Assembly (NCBI RefSeq): GCF_002243645.1
Contig: NZ_CP017704.1
Span: 2,085,501-2,149,500, forward strand
DNA: 64,000 nt
Source of the DNA: Peribacillus simplex NBRC 15720 = DSM 1321
GTDB taxonomy: Bacteria; Bacillota; Bacilli; Bacillales; DSM-1321
Direction of reading: 5' to 3'
The position numbers and the translations under genes were made by a program. The notes beneath the pieces were generated by a model. The model saw only the letters and a program-made list of their open reading frames with translations, made no database searches and was not told where the DNA came from. Positions 53,283-62,162 of the stretch are shown one piece after another. Each line of letters opens with the position of its first letter. The first letter of the stretch is position 1.

Positions 53283-54270
53283 TCAAAAGCCTGTCATCAT
53301 CTCCACAGGAACCGTTGGCGGTCCATTTGAAGCAGACGGTTTGCTTGCGGATGATTTCGATCTTCTCCATTCCGATTTATGGATAAATCAGGATACTTAT
53401 GAAAAAGCACATAAAGTCTTATTGGAAGAAGCAAGTACAAAAGCAATCGAAAAGGCGGGTCTTCAAAAGGAACAGATTCAATTTTTTCTTGGAGGCGACC
53501 TTATCAACCAAATAACACCTACGAGTTTTGCCTGCCGAACACTAGGAACACCTTATCTCGGCTTATTTGGTGCCTGCTCCACCTCCATGGAGGGACTGGC
53601 TCTTGGTGCATACCTTGTCAATACCAAAGGGGCAGAGTACTTATTGACAGGAGCATCAAGTCATAACGCCGCAGTAGAAAAGCAATTTCGCTACCCAACT
53701 GAATACGGAGGGCAAAAACCTCCAACAGCCCAATGGACCGTTACGGGGGCCGGCGTAGCTTTATTAAGCAGTGCCGGGGAAGGTCCAAGGGTCACATCAG
53801 CTACGATAGGCCGTGTCATTGACATGGGATTGACTGATCCTTTCAATATGGGAGGTGCAATGGCCCCGGCCGCTGTGGATACGATTGAAGCCCATTTAAG
53901 AGAACGGAACCTCGACCCATCCTATTATGATTTAATAGTGACCGGGGATTTAGGAAAAATTGGACATGAAGTGTCATTGGAATTATTTAAAAAACATAAT
54001 ACTCCGATTAAAGAAGAGCAATATAAAGATTGCGGTTTAATGATATACAGGGAAGGTCAACCGGTCCTGTCCGGGGCAAGTGGCCCTGGATGTTCCGCAA
54101 CCGTTGTTTATGGTCATTTGTTAAATCGCATGAAAAAGGGAGAGATTAAACGATTGCTCGTCGTGGCTACCGGTGCCTTGTTATCTCCCCTATCCTTTCA
54201 ACAAAGTGAGACGATTCCATGCATTGCCCATGCCGTATCGATCGAATATGGCGGTGAACCACAAACATGA
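53251..54270 (+). CDS. spoVAD: Stage V sporulation protein AD
   Basis: A 339-residue, thiolase-fold protein of normal length that binds dipicolinic acid. Conserved stretches are intact: GHRTWVFDQKPVIISTGTVG, GGDLINQITPTSFACRTLG, GLFGACSTSMEGLALGAYLV, KQFRYPTEYGGQKPPTAQW and GASGPGCSATVVYGHLLNRM. GGGGG-TTTATA precedes the ATG. It is the best preserved member of the decaying operon, which may mean retained function or recent onset of decay. Confidence 0.95.
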   Translation: MLTGHRTWVFDQKPVIISTGTVGGPFEADGLLADDFDLLHSDLWINQDTYEKAHKVLLEEASTKAIEKAGLQKEQIQFFLGGDLINQITPTSFACRTLGTPYLGLFGACSTSMEGLALGAYLVNTKGAEYLLTGASSHNAAVEKQFRYPTEYGGQKPPTAQWTVTGAGVALLSSAGEGPRVTSATIGRVIDMGLTDPFNMGGAMAPAAVDTIEAHLRERNLDPSYYDLIVTGDLGKIGHEVSLELFKKHNTPIKEEQYKDCGLMIYREGQPVLSGASGPGCSATVVYGHLLNRMKKGEIKRLLVVATGALLSPLSFQQSETIPCIAHAVSIEYGGEPQT

Positions 54271-54474
54271 TTTAATTGTGTAATCTGGCAGATGTTTGAT
54301 GTATTCAAACACACGCCTGCTCAGGATGAACATTCGTGGTTGCTGAGATTGTTTCCGTACCTTCGCGGATACGGAAACGCATGCTGGCATGTTTGAAGTA
54401 ACCAGTGCCAGAATAAACAGCCACGGGATGTTCCGGGAGATTATTTTTAGACCTAAGGATAAGGAGGATGCTAT
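54267..54474 (+). pseudogene. SpoVAEb remnant
   Basis: The expected SpoVAEb slot (normally about 350 bases) holds about 205. ATG at 54267 overlaps the spoVAD stop as in intact operons but meets TAA two codons later. Scraps persist: CVIWQMFDVFKHTPAQ (family: CVIGQ-FDVFKLTPAH) and, after a stop, MFEVTSARINS and IIFRPKD (family: MFEVTSAGIS and LIFKPK). Deletions and frameshifts inactivate it. Confidence 0.8.
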
Positions 54475-54681
54475 ATGACGATAGCTTCTAATGTAAAACA
54501 ATGTGTCTCTAGCCTGAAAGGAGTTGAAGCAGGCTTATCCAGCTTAGCACTCCGGACTCAAGATGAAGAATCTAAACGCATCTTGCATGAAACGATGCTG
54601 GTGGTGAATGAAGTTATGAAGGATGTACTGAAGCGCGTGGGGGAGTTAGAACGGGAAGAACCACAATATAAAGGTTTTTAA
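54475..54681 (+). CDS. DUF1657 protein, second copy
   Basis: A 68-residue paralogue of 52242-52445 (TIASNVKQCVSSLKGVEAGL, ending VGELEREEPQYKGF). AAGGAGG lies upstream of the ATG. Sits between the spoVAEb remnant and the DUF421 gene, the usual place in spoVA2mob-type operons. Function in spores unknown. Confidence 0.9.
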   Translation: MTIASNVKQCVSSLKGVEAGLSSLALRTQDEESKRILHETMLVVNEVMKDVLKRVGELEREEPQYKGF

Positions 54682-54711
54682 AAACAATGATCAAGCAGGA
54701 GGTGTTTGGTA

Positions 54712-55572
54712 ATGCCGGATTGGATAGAAATTCTTTTGCGTTCATTATTCTTTTTAATTGTTCTTTTTGTAATCACGAAAGTGTTAGGTAAAAAACAATT
54801 ATCCCAGCTCTCCTTTTTTGAATATGTAACGGGGATAACCATTGGTAATGTTGGGGCGGAATTAGCTACGAAGGTCGAAGGCAATATTATACATGGTGTA
54901 CTGTCCATCCTCGTCTTTGCCATAGCACCCTTCATTGCAGGTTCAATATCCTTAAAAAGTAAAACGTTCCGTGATCTTGTGGAAGGAAAAGCATCGGTTT
55001 TCATCAAAGATGGCAAGGTCATGGAAGACAATTTAAAAAAAGAGAAATATACCATCGATGAATTGTTGGCATTGCTCCGAAAAAAGGATGTCTTCGATAT
55101 CTCAGAAGTCGAGTTTGCCTTATTGGAAGCCAACGGGGATTTTTCCGTAATGTTAAAGAAGCAAAATCAACCTATAACAGCTAAAGACCTTAACCTGTCA
55201 GTGGCTGCAGTAAAGGAGCCACAAACCATCATTATGGACGGTAGCATACTCGATGAACCACTTTCAACGATTGGACTGAACCGAAATTGGCTTCATACTG
55301 AACTGGATAAGTTGGGGGTAATCCTCGAGAATGTTTTTCTTGCTCAAGCTAATTCTAACGGAGAATTAACTGTGGACCTTTTTGATGATAAACTTAAAGT
55401 TCCTTCTCCTCAAGAAAAACCTCTTATGCTCGCGACCTTGAAAAAATGTCAAGCAGACTTAGAGTTGTTTGCACTTGGAACGGAATCAAAGGAAGCTAAA
55501 GAGATGTTTAGCAAAAATAGCGAAAAGCTGCAAAAGGCAATAGATGGCGTAGCCCATATCTTAAGGAACTGA
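54712..55572 (+). CDS. DUF421 membrane protein with C-terminal DUF1657 domain
   Basis: A 286-residue protein: three N-terminal helices (ILLRSLFFLIVLFVITKVLG, GVLSILVFAIAPFIAGSISL), the DUF421 soluble domain (GKASVFIKDGKVMEDNLKKE, DELLALLRKKDVFDISEVEF) and, from about residue 230, a DUF1657-like helical end (MLATLKKCQADLELFALGTE). GGAGGTG supports the ATG at 54712 over a TTG six bases earlier. This fusion is characteristic of the last gene of spoVA2mob operons, implicated in spore heat resistance. Confidence 0.92.
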   Translation: MPDWIEILLRSLFFLIVLFVITKVLGKKQLSQLSFFEYVTGITIGNVGAELATKVEGNIIHGVLSILVFAIAPFIAGSISLKSKTFRDLVEGKASVFIKDGKVMEDNLKKEKYTIDELLALLRKKDVFDISEVEFALLEANGDFSVMLKKQNQPITAKDLNLSVAAVKEPQTIIMDGSILDEPLSTIGLNRNWLHTELDKLGVILENVFLAQANSNGELTVDLFDDKLKVPSPQEKPLMLATLKKCQADLELFALGTESKEAKEMFSKNSEKLQKAIDGVAHILRN

Positions 55573-55581
55573 TCACTATAT

Positions 55582-56172
55582 TCAATCCCTCACTTTCATA
55601 AGCGAAGTGATCAGTCCAATGATGATAATCGTCACACATGAAAAAAGAAAAATTTCAATACCTAAAGTGAATGCTGCAGCTGAAATGATTAGTGTATCTA
55701 TGACGATAATCGCAAATGCAATATCCATGGAGGTAGATTTTGCGATGATTTTGGCTAACATATCCGTTCCCCCGCTGCTTGTCTCATATCGAAGCATGAG
55801 TCCTATGCCCATCCCTATGATGGCACCGCCAATCAAAGAGCTTGTTAGTATCGAAATGGAAAAGACCTTTTTCAGTGGATTTAGCCAATCCATAAAAAGG
55901 GATGTCAAAAGCAATCCGTGAACGCTGCTATAGAAAAAAGGGCGTTCATAGTACCAAGCATATAAAAATATAGGAATACTAAGGATTAACATGGATAGCC
56001 CCGTTTGATAACCAAAGAAATAATGAAGGATGAGTGCAATCCCAATAACGCCGCCATCTATTAAATGATGAGGAACTAAAAAACCATTGATTCCAATACC
56101 CACCAAAAAGCTACCAACAATTACAGCCACCGCTTTTTGAAAATTAATAAAATCACCTTGCCTCCCAATCAT
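55582..56172 (-). CDS. YitT family membrane protein, short form
   Basis: About 196 residues, five or six helices (AVAVIVGSFLVGIGINGFLV, GGAIIGMGIGLMLRYETSSG, MDIAFAIIVIDTLIISAAAF) matching the membrane half of YitT; the C-terminal DUF2179 domain of 5762-6601 is absent. The frame also has an ATG at 56217; AAGGA close to 56172 favours the shorter form, not decisively. Its stop lies 10 bases from the convergent DUF421 stop, with a 10-bp inverted repeat ACTGATCACT at 55568-55577 and 55606-55615. Confidence 0.82.
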   Translation of the reverse strand: MIGRQGDFINFQKAVAVIVGSFLVGIGINGFLVPHHLIDGGVIGIALILHYFFGYQTGLSMLILSIPIFLYAWYYERPFFYSSVHGLLLTSLFMDWLNPLKKVFSISILTSSLIGGAIIGMGIGLMLRYETSSGGTDMLAKIIAKSTSMDIAFAIIVIDTLIISAAAFTLGIEIFLFSCVTIIIIGLITSLMKVRD

Positions 56173-56271
56173 ATATTCCTTAATATATGTCCAAGTCAGA
56201 GCGTCAAGAATATACATGCAAAAAAAAAACCCCTTCCCTTTACTTCAATTTAACTACGTGAAAAAGGCCCT

Positions 56272-56285
56272 GGTCATTTAGACCG
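56272..56285. repeat. Short hairpin repeat, copy 1
   Basis: GGTCATTTAGACCG occurs here and again at 56585-56598, each preceded by GGCCC. The second copy forms a stronger hairpin after rlmCD; this copy lies upstream of the YitT gene. Confidence 0.6.
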
Positions 56286-56412
56286 AAACCCACAGTTTGT
56301 AGACAGAAAACGTATCTTTCATCAAAATGATGTTCCCGAACCAACTGACCCAAAGCAACACCTTCAACTACTCAGGTATGGTTTCTATCTAAATGTTATA
56401 ACAAAGTTTATT

Positions 56413-56513
56413 GGAGGCGAGACTCCAGCGGGAAAAGCGCTACCAGGGAGAGCCCGCAGTAACAAGCAGAGGGCGGACGGCCCGTGGAAAGCGAGTGCCT
56501 GCAGTGGAAATCC
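56413..56513. repeat. Degenerate Bacillaceae dispersed repeat
   Basis: GGAGGCGAGACTCCAGCGGG followed by GAGAGCCCGCAGTAACAAGC and CCCGTGGAAAGCGAGTGCCT matches the order of a GC-rich intergenic repeat I know from many Bacillaceae chromosomes (GGAGGCGAGACTCCTGCGGG ... GGAAAGCGAGTGCCTGGAG). No coding capacity; the surrounding 393-bp gap shows no gene. Confidence 0.7.
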
Positions 56514-56534
56514 CATTGTACAAGCCATAAAAAA

Positions 56535-56574
56535 ACTGTAGGCAAACTCGATTTTCATCGGGTTTGACTACAGT
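56535..56574. repeat. Hairpin ACTGTAG...CTACAGT next to the dispersed repeat
   Basis: Arms ACTGTAGGCAAACTCGA and TCGGGTTTGACTACAGT pair with a few mismatches around TTTTCA. It joins the dispersed repeat and the following terminator in one composite block. Confidence 0.65.
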
Positions 56575-56578
56575 CTGA

Positions 56579-56603
56579 GGGCCCGGTCATTTAGACCGGG
56601 CCC
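56579..56603. terminator. Hairpin terminator downstream of rlmCD
   Basis: Ten-base perfect stem GGGCCCGGTC / GACCGGGCCC, five-base loop, seven bases after the rlmCD stop. No clear T-run follows on the minus strand. Confidence 0.65.
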
Positions 56604-56610
56604 CATTCCA

Positions 56611-57981
56611 TTATTTCAACTCTAATAACACTACATTTTCAACATGTGTCGTCATTGGGAACATATCGACAGGTTGGATATCAACTGCTTTATATCCGCC
56701 TTCTTCCAAGATATGAAGATCACGCGCTAGAGTGCCTGGGTTGCATGATACGTATACGACTTTGTTAGGTTTCATCTCGATGATCGTATTCAGAAGGGAT
56801 TCTTCACAACCTTTGCGAGGCGGATCCACAACGATGACATCCGCAGTGTTGCCCTTTTGATACCATTCAGCAATAACGTTACCTGCATCGCCAACCATGA
56901 ATTCTGCATTTGAGATTTCATTCAATTCAGCGTTGCGGCGTGCGTCTTCTATCGCTTCTTCGACCACTTCGACTCCGATTACTTTTTTCGCTTTTTTAGC
57001 TAAAAATAAAGAGATGGTTCCAATGCCGCAATAGGCATCTATCACAGTTTCTTCACCCGTCAGCCCAGCATAGTCAAGAGCTTTATCATATAGGACTTTC
57101 GTTTGATCTGGATTGATTTGGTAGAAGGATTTTGCTGAAATCGCAAATTTCACATCACCGATCATATCATGGATCACTTCGTCGCCCCATAGTAAAGTCA
57201 TTTTATCGCCTAAGATTACATTCGTTTTCTTGGAATTCACGTTTTGGACTATGGATTTAACTTGCGGAAGACGTTCAACGATTTCCTTCACGATGCTTTC
57301 TATGAAAGGGATACTATTCGTTCTTGTCACGAGAACAATCATTAATTCGTCTGTTTGCTTGCCATAACGGGCCATGATGTGCCGCAATACACCTTTATGT
57401 GACTCTTCATTGTAAGCAGGGATACCAAGTTTACTGAAAATCTCTTTAACGACTTGAACGGCTTCATTGATCACTTCATTTTGGATGATGCTTTCTTTCG
57501 TTTCAACAATTTCATGTGTCCGCGGTTTGAAGAACCCTGCTATTAGCTTGCCATCCTTTTCACCAACAGGAACTTGAGCTTTATTGCGATAATGGGTTGG
57601 ATTCTCCATCCCGATGATAGGGTGAACCTTCACATCCTCCAGTTTCCCGATGCGTGTCATCACTTCACGTACTTGCTTTCCCTTGAATTCCAACTGTCCT
57701 TCATAGCTCATGTGCTGCAGCTGACAACCACCATATTTATGGTAATCTTCGGTCGTGACCTCAACTCGGTATGGACTGTTTTCGATAATCTCGATCAAGC
57801 GTCCGAAGCCATAACCCTTATTAGCCTTCATCACTTTAATTTTTGCTTTTTCACCAGGAAGGGCGCTCTGAACAAAGATTGGGTAGCCATCTACTTTAGC
57901 GACGCCAGCCCCTTCATGTGTTAAATCTTCAAATAAAACCTCTATAATATCATTTTTAGCAACTGGTGCTGTTTTTTTCAT
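56611..57981 (-). CDS. rlmCD: 23S rRNA (uracil-5-)-methyltransferase RlmCD
   Basis: A 456-residue SAM-dependent methyltransferase: N-terminal TRAM domain ([20 protein letters not shown]), iron-sulphur region with [15 protein letters not shown] site [32 protein letters not shown] and the catalytic-cysteine motif [12 protein letters not shown]. Gram-positive enzymes of this family methylate U747 and U1939. The frame extends upstream, but [11 protein letters not shown] at 57981 is the usual N-terminus and has a purine-rich site before it. Confidence 0.94.
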   Translation of the reverse strand: MKKTAPVAKNDIIEVLFEDLTHEGAGVAKVDGYPIFVQSALPGEKAKIKVMKANKGYGFGRLIEIIENSPYRVEVTTEDYHKYGGCQLQHMSYEGQLEFKGKQVREVMTRIGKLEDVKVHPIIGMENPTHYRNKAQVPVGEKDGKLIAGFFKPRTHEIVETKESIIQNEVINEAVQVVKEIFSKLGIPAYNEESHKGVLRHIMARYGKQTDELMIVLVTRTNSIPFIESIVKEIVERLPQVKSIVQNVNSKKTNVILGDKMTLLWGDEVIHDMIGDVKFAISAKSFYQINPDQTKVLYDKALDYAGLTGEETVIDAYCGIGTISLFLAKKAKKVIGVEVVEEAIEDARRNAELNEISNAEFMVGDAGNVIAEWYQKGNTADVIVVDPPRKGCEESLLNTIIEMKPNKVVYVSCNPGTLARDLHILEEGGYKAVDIQPVDMFPMTTHVENVVLLELK

Positions 57982-58169
57982 ATCATCTTCTCTTTTCTTT
58001 TTTATGCTAGCCTGTATTTTACCACAATAGAGGCCTTGCCACAAAACCACTCACAAATTTACCCTGGTTTTCATAAAAATATAGTGAAGGAATTACGGAT
58101 TTTTCATAGTTCCATGAATAAAAATTCAATAAAAAAAGAAAAATAAGGAAAAACAGATGAGGTGAGAAA

Positions 58170-58388
58170 ATGGGTTTATTTAACTCTATATCAGCCTGGA
58201 ATGCTACAAGGTTAGAAAAACATCGAGCAAGTATGGAGCAAAAAGGACTCTGTCCGGATTGTTACGGACGCGGATACAGCTCCTTCGTACCTACGGAATA
58301 TCATTTTTCCGATATACACGACTGTCCCGGCTGTAATGGCTCCGGAGCTTACGCTGATTGGGCAGCCATGAATGGGCAGCAAATGTAA
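58170..58388 (+). CDS. Small CxxC zinc-finger protein, 72 residues
   Basis: MGLFNSISAWNATRLEKHRA, then CPDCYGRGYSS and CPGCNGSGAY: two CxxCxGxG motifs as in DnaJ-type zinc centres. GAGGTGAGAA precedes the ATG. Small proteins of this kind occur singly in Bacillus genomes; the role is unknown, perhaps chaperone-like or redox-sensing. Confidence 0.8.
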   Translation: MGLFNSISAWNATRLEKHRASMEQKGLCPDCYGRGYSSFVPTEYHFSDIHDCPGCNGSGAYADWAAMNGQQM

Positions 58389-58420
58389 TTGCATCCATCG
58401 CAAAATTTCAAATAACTAAA

Positions 58421-58449
58421 AAGGACCCCCTGTTAAACAGGAGGTTCTT
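58421..58449. terminator. Bidirectional terminator
   Basis: AAGGACC-CCTGTT / AACAGG-GGTTCTT hairpin between the small zinc-finger gene and the convergent GNAT gene. Confidence 0.75.
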
Positions 58450-59008
58450 CTATTTCTTTTACCATATAGCGAAATTCATGGCCGCTAATCGAAATGGTTT
58501 TCATTTCGATATATCCTAATCTGCTATAGAGACGATTCGCCCCTTCATTTTCATTTTCAACGACTAAAGAAACCCTTGGATACCCCTTATTTTTAGCGTA
58601 TCCCTCAACATATTGAATCAGTGCACTACCAATTCCTTTTCCTTGAAAATTCGGGTCAACGGATACTGTATCCAAATAAAAGTCTTTCATTTCCGCTTCC
58701 TTATCGAGTGTAACGCTCGGGTCTTTCATTTTCATCCTTAATTGTTTCACTATCGGTTCATCCAAGCTTTCGGCATCCTTGCCATGGTAAGCAATGATCA
58801 ATCCAGATACTTGTCCTTCATGTTCACTGACGAAGGTATTTTCATAGCTGATCCGATTTCCACTTTTCCTGAACAAATCGGCAAGAACGGAAAGTACTCT
58901 TTCTTCTTCCGTTTCACCTGTCAAAACCTCTGCAATTTCCTTAATCGCTAACCGGGTCAATATGGCTGACTTTTCCGCATCTTCCGGTGTCGCTTTCCTG
59001 ATATACAT
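58433..59008 (-). CDS. GNAT family N-acetyltransferase
   Basis: A 191-residue acetyltransferase with the N-terminal MYIRKATPEDAEKSAILTRL, strand and acetyl-CoA loop LDTVSVDPNFQGKGIGSALI, and YPRVSLVVENENEGANRLYS-RLGY. Best matches by eye are YkwB/YjbC-like acetyltransferases of unknown substrate. Between rlmCD and dagK; transcribed alone. Confidence 0.9.
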   Translation of the reverse strand: MYIRKATPEDAEKSAILTRLAIKEIAEVLTGETEEERVLSVLADLFRKSGNRISYENTFVSEHEGQVSGLIIAYHGKDAESLDEPIVKQLRMKMKDPSVTLDKEAEMKDFYLDTVSVDPNFQGKGIGSALIQYVEGYAKNKGYPRVSLVVENENEGANRLYSRLGYIEMKTISISGHEFRYMVKEIEEPPV

Positions 59009-59038
59009 GTTTGCAATTCCCCTTGCTTCATTAAACTG

Positions 59039-59066
59039 AAAAGGCCACCAGAATCAGTGGCCTTTT
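59039..59066 (-). terminator. Terminator of dagK
   Basis: AAAAGGCCAC / GTGGCCTTTT stem, eight-base loop, with T residues after it on the minus strand. Confidence 0.85.
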
Positions 59067-59070
59067 CACC

Positions 59071-59985
59071 CTATTTATTTGCCGGATCGTCCGGCAGTAT
59101 TCCTTGCGGGATGAATACATCAAAATGGCGGTACTGATTTACGAATTCAGCTGGGGCCATCCCGCCAAATTCCCCATCCAAGTTAAGCATCATGTCGTTT
59201 TTGGCCTGGACTTTAATTCGATTGGCTTTTTCATAAATGACGTTTTTATCATGGATATGTTCACCGCGCATTGCCAATGTTGCGACACGGACAATATCAG
59301 CGAGGTTGGCCTTTTTCAAAATAAGCAACGTGAACATACCATCATTCAGAGAGGCGTCAGGAGCCAGTTTCTCGAAGCCGCCAACCGAATTCGTGTTAGC
59401 CACCAAGAAAAGCATGATCTCTCCTTCAAAAAGCTTTCCATCATATTCAATAGAAACTTCCGTCGGTTTAATTGAAGGTAGCATTTCAATTCCTTTAATA
59501 TAATACGCTAGCTGACCAAGCATGGTTTTCAGCTTGATCGGCACGTCGTAGGTCAATTCGGTCAATCTGCCCCCGCCTGCAATATTGATGAAATACCTAT
59601 CGTTCATTTTCCCAATATCGATCGGCATCGTATGCCCACCGGCAATAATTTCGGCTGCCCCTTCGATTGACTTCGGTAAATGCAGCGCCCGCGCGAAATC
59701 ATTGGTCGTTCCCGTCGGAATGATTCCTAGTTTCGGACGTTTCTCTGCAGTGGCCAGTCCATTAACAACCTCATAAATCGTACCGTCGCCCCCTGCTGCA
59801 ATAACTATATCATAGCCGCGTTCAATCGCTATCTTAGCAGCGTTCGTCGCATCCCCAGCACCGGTCGTTGCATGTGCAGAAGCTTCATAACCAGCTTCTT
59901 CAAGTTTCGCTAGCACACCTGGCAGGCTCTTCTTAATGGCTTCCCGGCCCGAAGTCGGGTTGTAAATCAACCTTGCTCTTTTCAT
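59071..59985 (-). CDS. dagK: Diacylglycerol kinase
   Basis: A 304-residue soluble lipid kinase. Nucleotide-binding motifs: RLIYNPTSGREAIKKSLP at the start, VIAAGGDGTIYEVVNGL (GGDGT 65-69) and LGIIPTGTTNDFARALHLP; later NIAGGGRLTELTYDVPIKLK and NDMMLNLDGEFGG. Length and motifs match Bacillus DagK, which recycles diacylglycerol from lipoteichoic-acid synthesis. Its neighbours gatB and rlmCD are those found in Bacillus genomes. Confidence 0.95.
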   Translation of the reverse strand: MKRARLIYNPTSGREAIKKSLPGVLAKLEEAGYEASAHATTGAGDATNAAKIAIERGYDIVIAAGGDGTIYEVVNGLATAEKRPKLGIIPTGTTNDFARALHLPKSIEGAAEIIAGGHTMPIDIGKMNDRYFINIAGGGRLTELTYDVPIKLKTMLGQLAYYIKGIEMLPSIKPTEVSIEYDGKLFEGEIMLFLVANTNSVGGFEKLAPDASLNDGMFTLLILKKANLADIVRVATLAMRGEHIHDKNVIYEKANRIKVQAKNDMMLNLDGEFGGMAPAEFVNQYRHFDVFIPQGILPDDPANK

Positions 59986-60063
59986 TTCCCATCATCCTTA
60001 TACATATTGATTCCATAATTTACATCTTAATCCTTCGTTACATGAAAAGCAATATTCGAAAAA

Positions 60064-60090
60064 AAGAGGACCGTATTTCGGTCCATATCT
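60064..60090 (-). terminator. Terminator of the sigma-factor operon
   Basis: GGACCG / CGGTCC hairpin with flanking A/T pairs and a T-run on the minus strand, about 80 bases after the stop at 60166. Confidence 0.8.
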
Positions 60091-60165
60091 TTTGCATTTT
60101 ACTAGAAATCTTATCAGGGAAAATTATAATGCTTTTTACAATTTTATTCTAGTAAATGATTTCAA

Positions 60166-61092
60166 TCATGGATATTGAACATTCAAGTTAAATGCATCGG
60201 TAACCGTTAAAGTATGTTTCCCTTTTCCAATATTGAATATCCCATTCTTTTTAACAGCGCCTTCTTCACTTGTTTCTTCTTTCACTTCAGTCATCTTCCA
60301 GCCGTTCTCAGGTCCTTCAAGTTCCTCGACCCCTCTAGCATCTATCTTGATATCACTATTATCCTGAAGGAATACACTTAGATTTCCGCTGTCCTTCACA
60401 CTCCAGTCATTCAAGAGCTTTCTAGGCTTCAGAACAAGATCGGTACTTTTACCGTCTATCTCCACGGCCAACTCAGCAGGGATTATTAGAGTTGCCTTAA
60501 GATTCATTGTACCACTGTCCAAAAGTCCATTTTGAATCGGCAAATCCTTGAAGCTTATATAAAGCGTATCACCATTTCTCTCAACGAGTAAATAATCTTC
60601 CGCCTTGTTCAACAACGAATCCTCATCTTCCATTACCCGCTCACCATATGTTCCAAAAATGGAAACTTCCTCGCCCTTACCACTCTCAATTGTCAATGGG
60701 TATGGGCCAGGGTCCAGGACAACTCTCTGTATGCCTTTCCCTGCCTTTTGATTAAAACCAGGCAAATTGACCGTTTTCTCTTCACTATTCACGGCAGCCC
60801 TAACTTGATCCATCAATCCGCTTGATGTTAGCAGAATTAAAACTATCCCAGTCGTTCCAAGCAATCCCACGAAAAGAATGCTAAGAATATCATACTTTAC
60901 AAAAGAACTTTCTTTTCTGGAAAAATATATATAGAAAAGAATCTCTGCACCCAAGATAATGAATAGCAATGGCCACCATGATAGCAGAATCGTCGTCAAA
61001 TTCATATCCGCAATTTGAGAAACCAGTAAAACCAATCCCAAACCAACCAGGGAGATTCCCATTGAAATCGTTCCGACTCTCCATGTTCTCAT
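60166..61092 (-). CDS. Membrane protein with LiaF-like adhesin-type beta domain
   Basis: A 308-residue protein with three or four N-terminal helices (MGISLVGLGLVLLVSQIADM, LLSWWPLLFIILGAEILFYI, LFVGLLGTTGIVLILLTSSG) and a beta-helical soluble C-terminal half (RVVLDPGPYPLTIESGKGEE, VFLQDNSDIKIDARGVEELE). This DUF5668 plus LiaF/DUF4097-like layout is common in envelope-stress loci. Its ATG overlaps the upstream gene's stop (four bases). Last gene of the sigma operon. Confidence 0.8.
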   Translation of the reverse strand: MRTWRVGTISMGISLVGLGLVLLVSQIADMNLTTILLSWWPLLFIILGAEILFYIYFSRKESSFVKYDILSILFVGLLGTTGIVLILLTSSGLMDQVRAAVNSEEKTVNLPGFNQKAGKGIQRVVLDPGPYPLTIESGKGEEVSIFGTYGERVMEDEDSLLNKAEDYLLVERNGDTLYISFKDLPIQNGLLDSGTMNLKATLIIPAELAVEIDGKSTDLVLKPRKLLNDWSVKDSGNLSVFLQDNSDIKIDARGVEELEGPENGWKMTEVKEETSEEGAVKKNGIFNIGKGKHTLTVTDAFNLNVQYP

Positions 61093-62162
61093 TTTGTCTC
61101 CTCCTTGACTCTCCCTTTTTTACTTCCCGACAGCAATTTGATTCCCCCGCCTATAAGAAGGATGCATACCAGTCCTTTTTGAAAATAATCTCTAAACCAA
61201 TATTCTAAGTTTCTTCCAATCCATTCATCTAAATAAGGAGCAATGGCCGGGACGATTATATTACTAGCGAGGAAATAGATTCCAAGTCCCACTAACCCCA
61301 ATCCTACCCATTTTTGGTGATTGACCATCCCCGAAATGATGGGGACATCTTCAACTGGACCCTCTTCCATTTTCGAGGCCTTTTGCAATCCATCAAAAAA
61401 ACTATAAAACCAGATAATCGGAATAAGGAAAAAGAAGAAACCTAAACGGAGTAAATCCAGTATGTAAATGGCGAATAAAAAGCCGGCCATCAATTGAATC
61501 CCACGTTTTTGCAGCCCCAAATATAAGTGACCTGCACCAGGAAAAATAGCGAATAAAGTCGCGACCGATTTACTCTTCTTCCCGGATTCCCGTCTCTCCT
61601 CGAAATCTTCCAAAACGGTCCGATCGATAAGCTCCTCACCCCTTTGCTTTTTATTGAGCTGTTGAACAGAATCAAAAAAGCTGTAAATCCAAATAACAGG
61701 CAATAGTGCCATGAATATTAACAGACCTTCCATCTGTGTCATCACACTGATGAAAATCACCATGATGCCAAGGCCTAAAAAGCCGATGAGAAAAATGAGT
61801 CCCCGATTCATGAGGCCCAGCTGAAAGTGCCCTAACCCTGGAACGAATGAAAGGATGATTACATAAAATCTTTCCGCCTCCGGCTGCTGATCTGCCATTT
61901 CCTCCACACCCTCTTCACTTTTAGGCTTCCTCAGTGAGGTGACCACCAAATCAAATATACTGATGAAATAAAACACCATTCCAATAATGGAAAAAGCCAG
62001 AAACGCATCAGATTGACTGATCAACGAAAGAAAAAGACCTCCAAGCCCCAATCCAGCTGTGGCAAGAAAATAAAATAACCCTTTATATTTCCTTCCTAGG
62101 TAAAAATGTCCGAAACCTGGCAAAAATGATAATAAAAAGGCTAATACCGGACTTTTATTCAT
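61089..62162 (-). CDS. Multi-pass membrane protein with TM2-like repeats
   Basis: A 357-residue protein built of three similar units, each with a PGFGHFYLG/PGLGHFQLG/PGAGHLYLG motif followed by two helices and an F-DS/FDG-type turn (IFDLVVTSL, FFDSVQQL, FFDGLQKA). The AAGGAGGGG before 62162 sets the start. Repeated TM2-like units suggest internal triplication. Overlaps the anti-sigma gene by eight bases and the next gene by four; probably a membrane partner of the sigma system. Confidence 0.82.
   Translation of the reverse strand: MNKSPVLAFLLSFLPGFGHFYLGRKYKGLFYFLATAGLGLGGLFLSLISQSDAFLAFSIIGMVFYFISIFDLVVTSLRKPKSEEGVEEMADQQPEAERFYVIILSFVPGLGHFQLGLMNRGLIFLIGFLGLGIMVIFISVMTQMEGLLIFMALLPVIWIYSFFDSVQQLNKKQRGEELIDRTVLEDFEERRESGKKSKSVATLFAIFPGAGHLYLGLQKRGIQLMAGFLFAIYILDLLRLGFFFFLIPIIWFYSFFDGLQKASKMEEGPVEDVPIISGMVNHQKWVGLGLVGLGIYFLASNIIVPAIAPYLDEWIGRNLEYWFRDYFQKGLVCILLIGGGIKLLSGSKKGRVKEETK

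Noticed and set aside
54190-54501. 103-codon minus-strand frame across the spoVAEb region
   Set aside because: The plus strand holds recognisable SpoVAEb fragments, so this is an artefact of the decayed gene.
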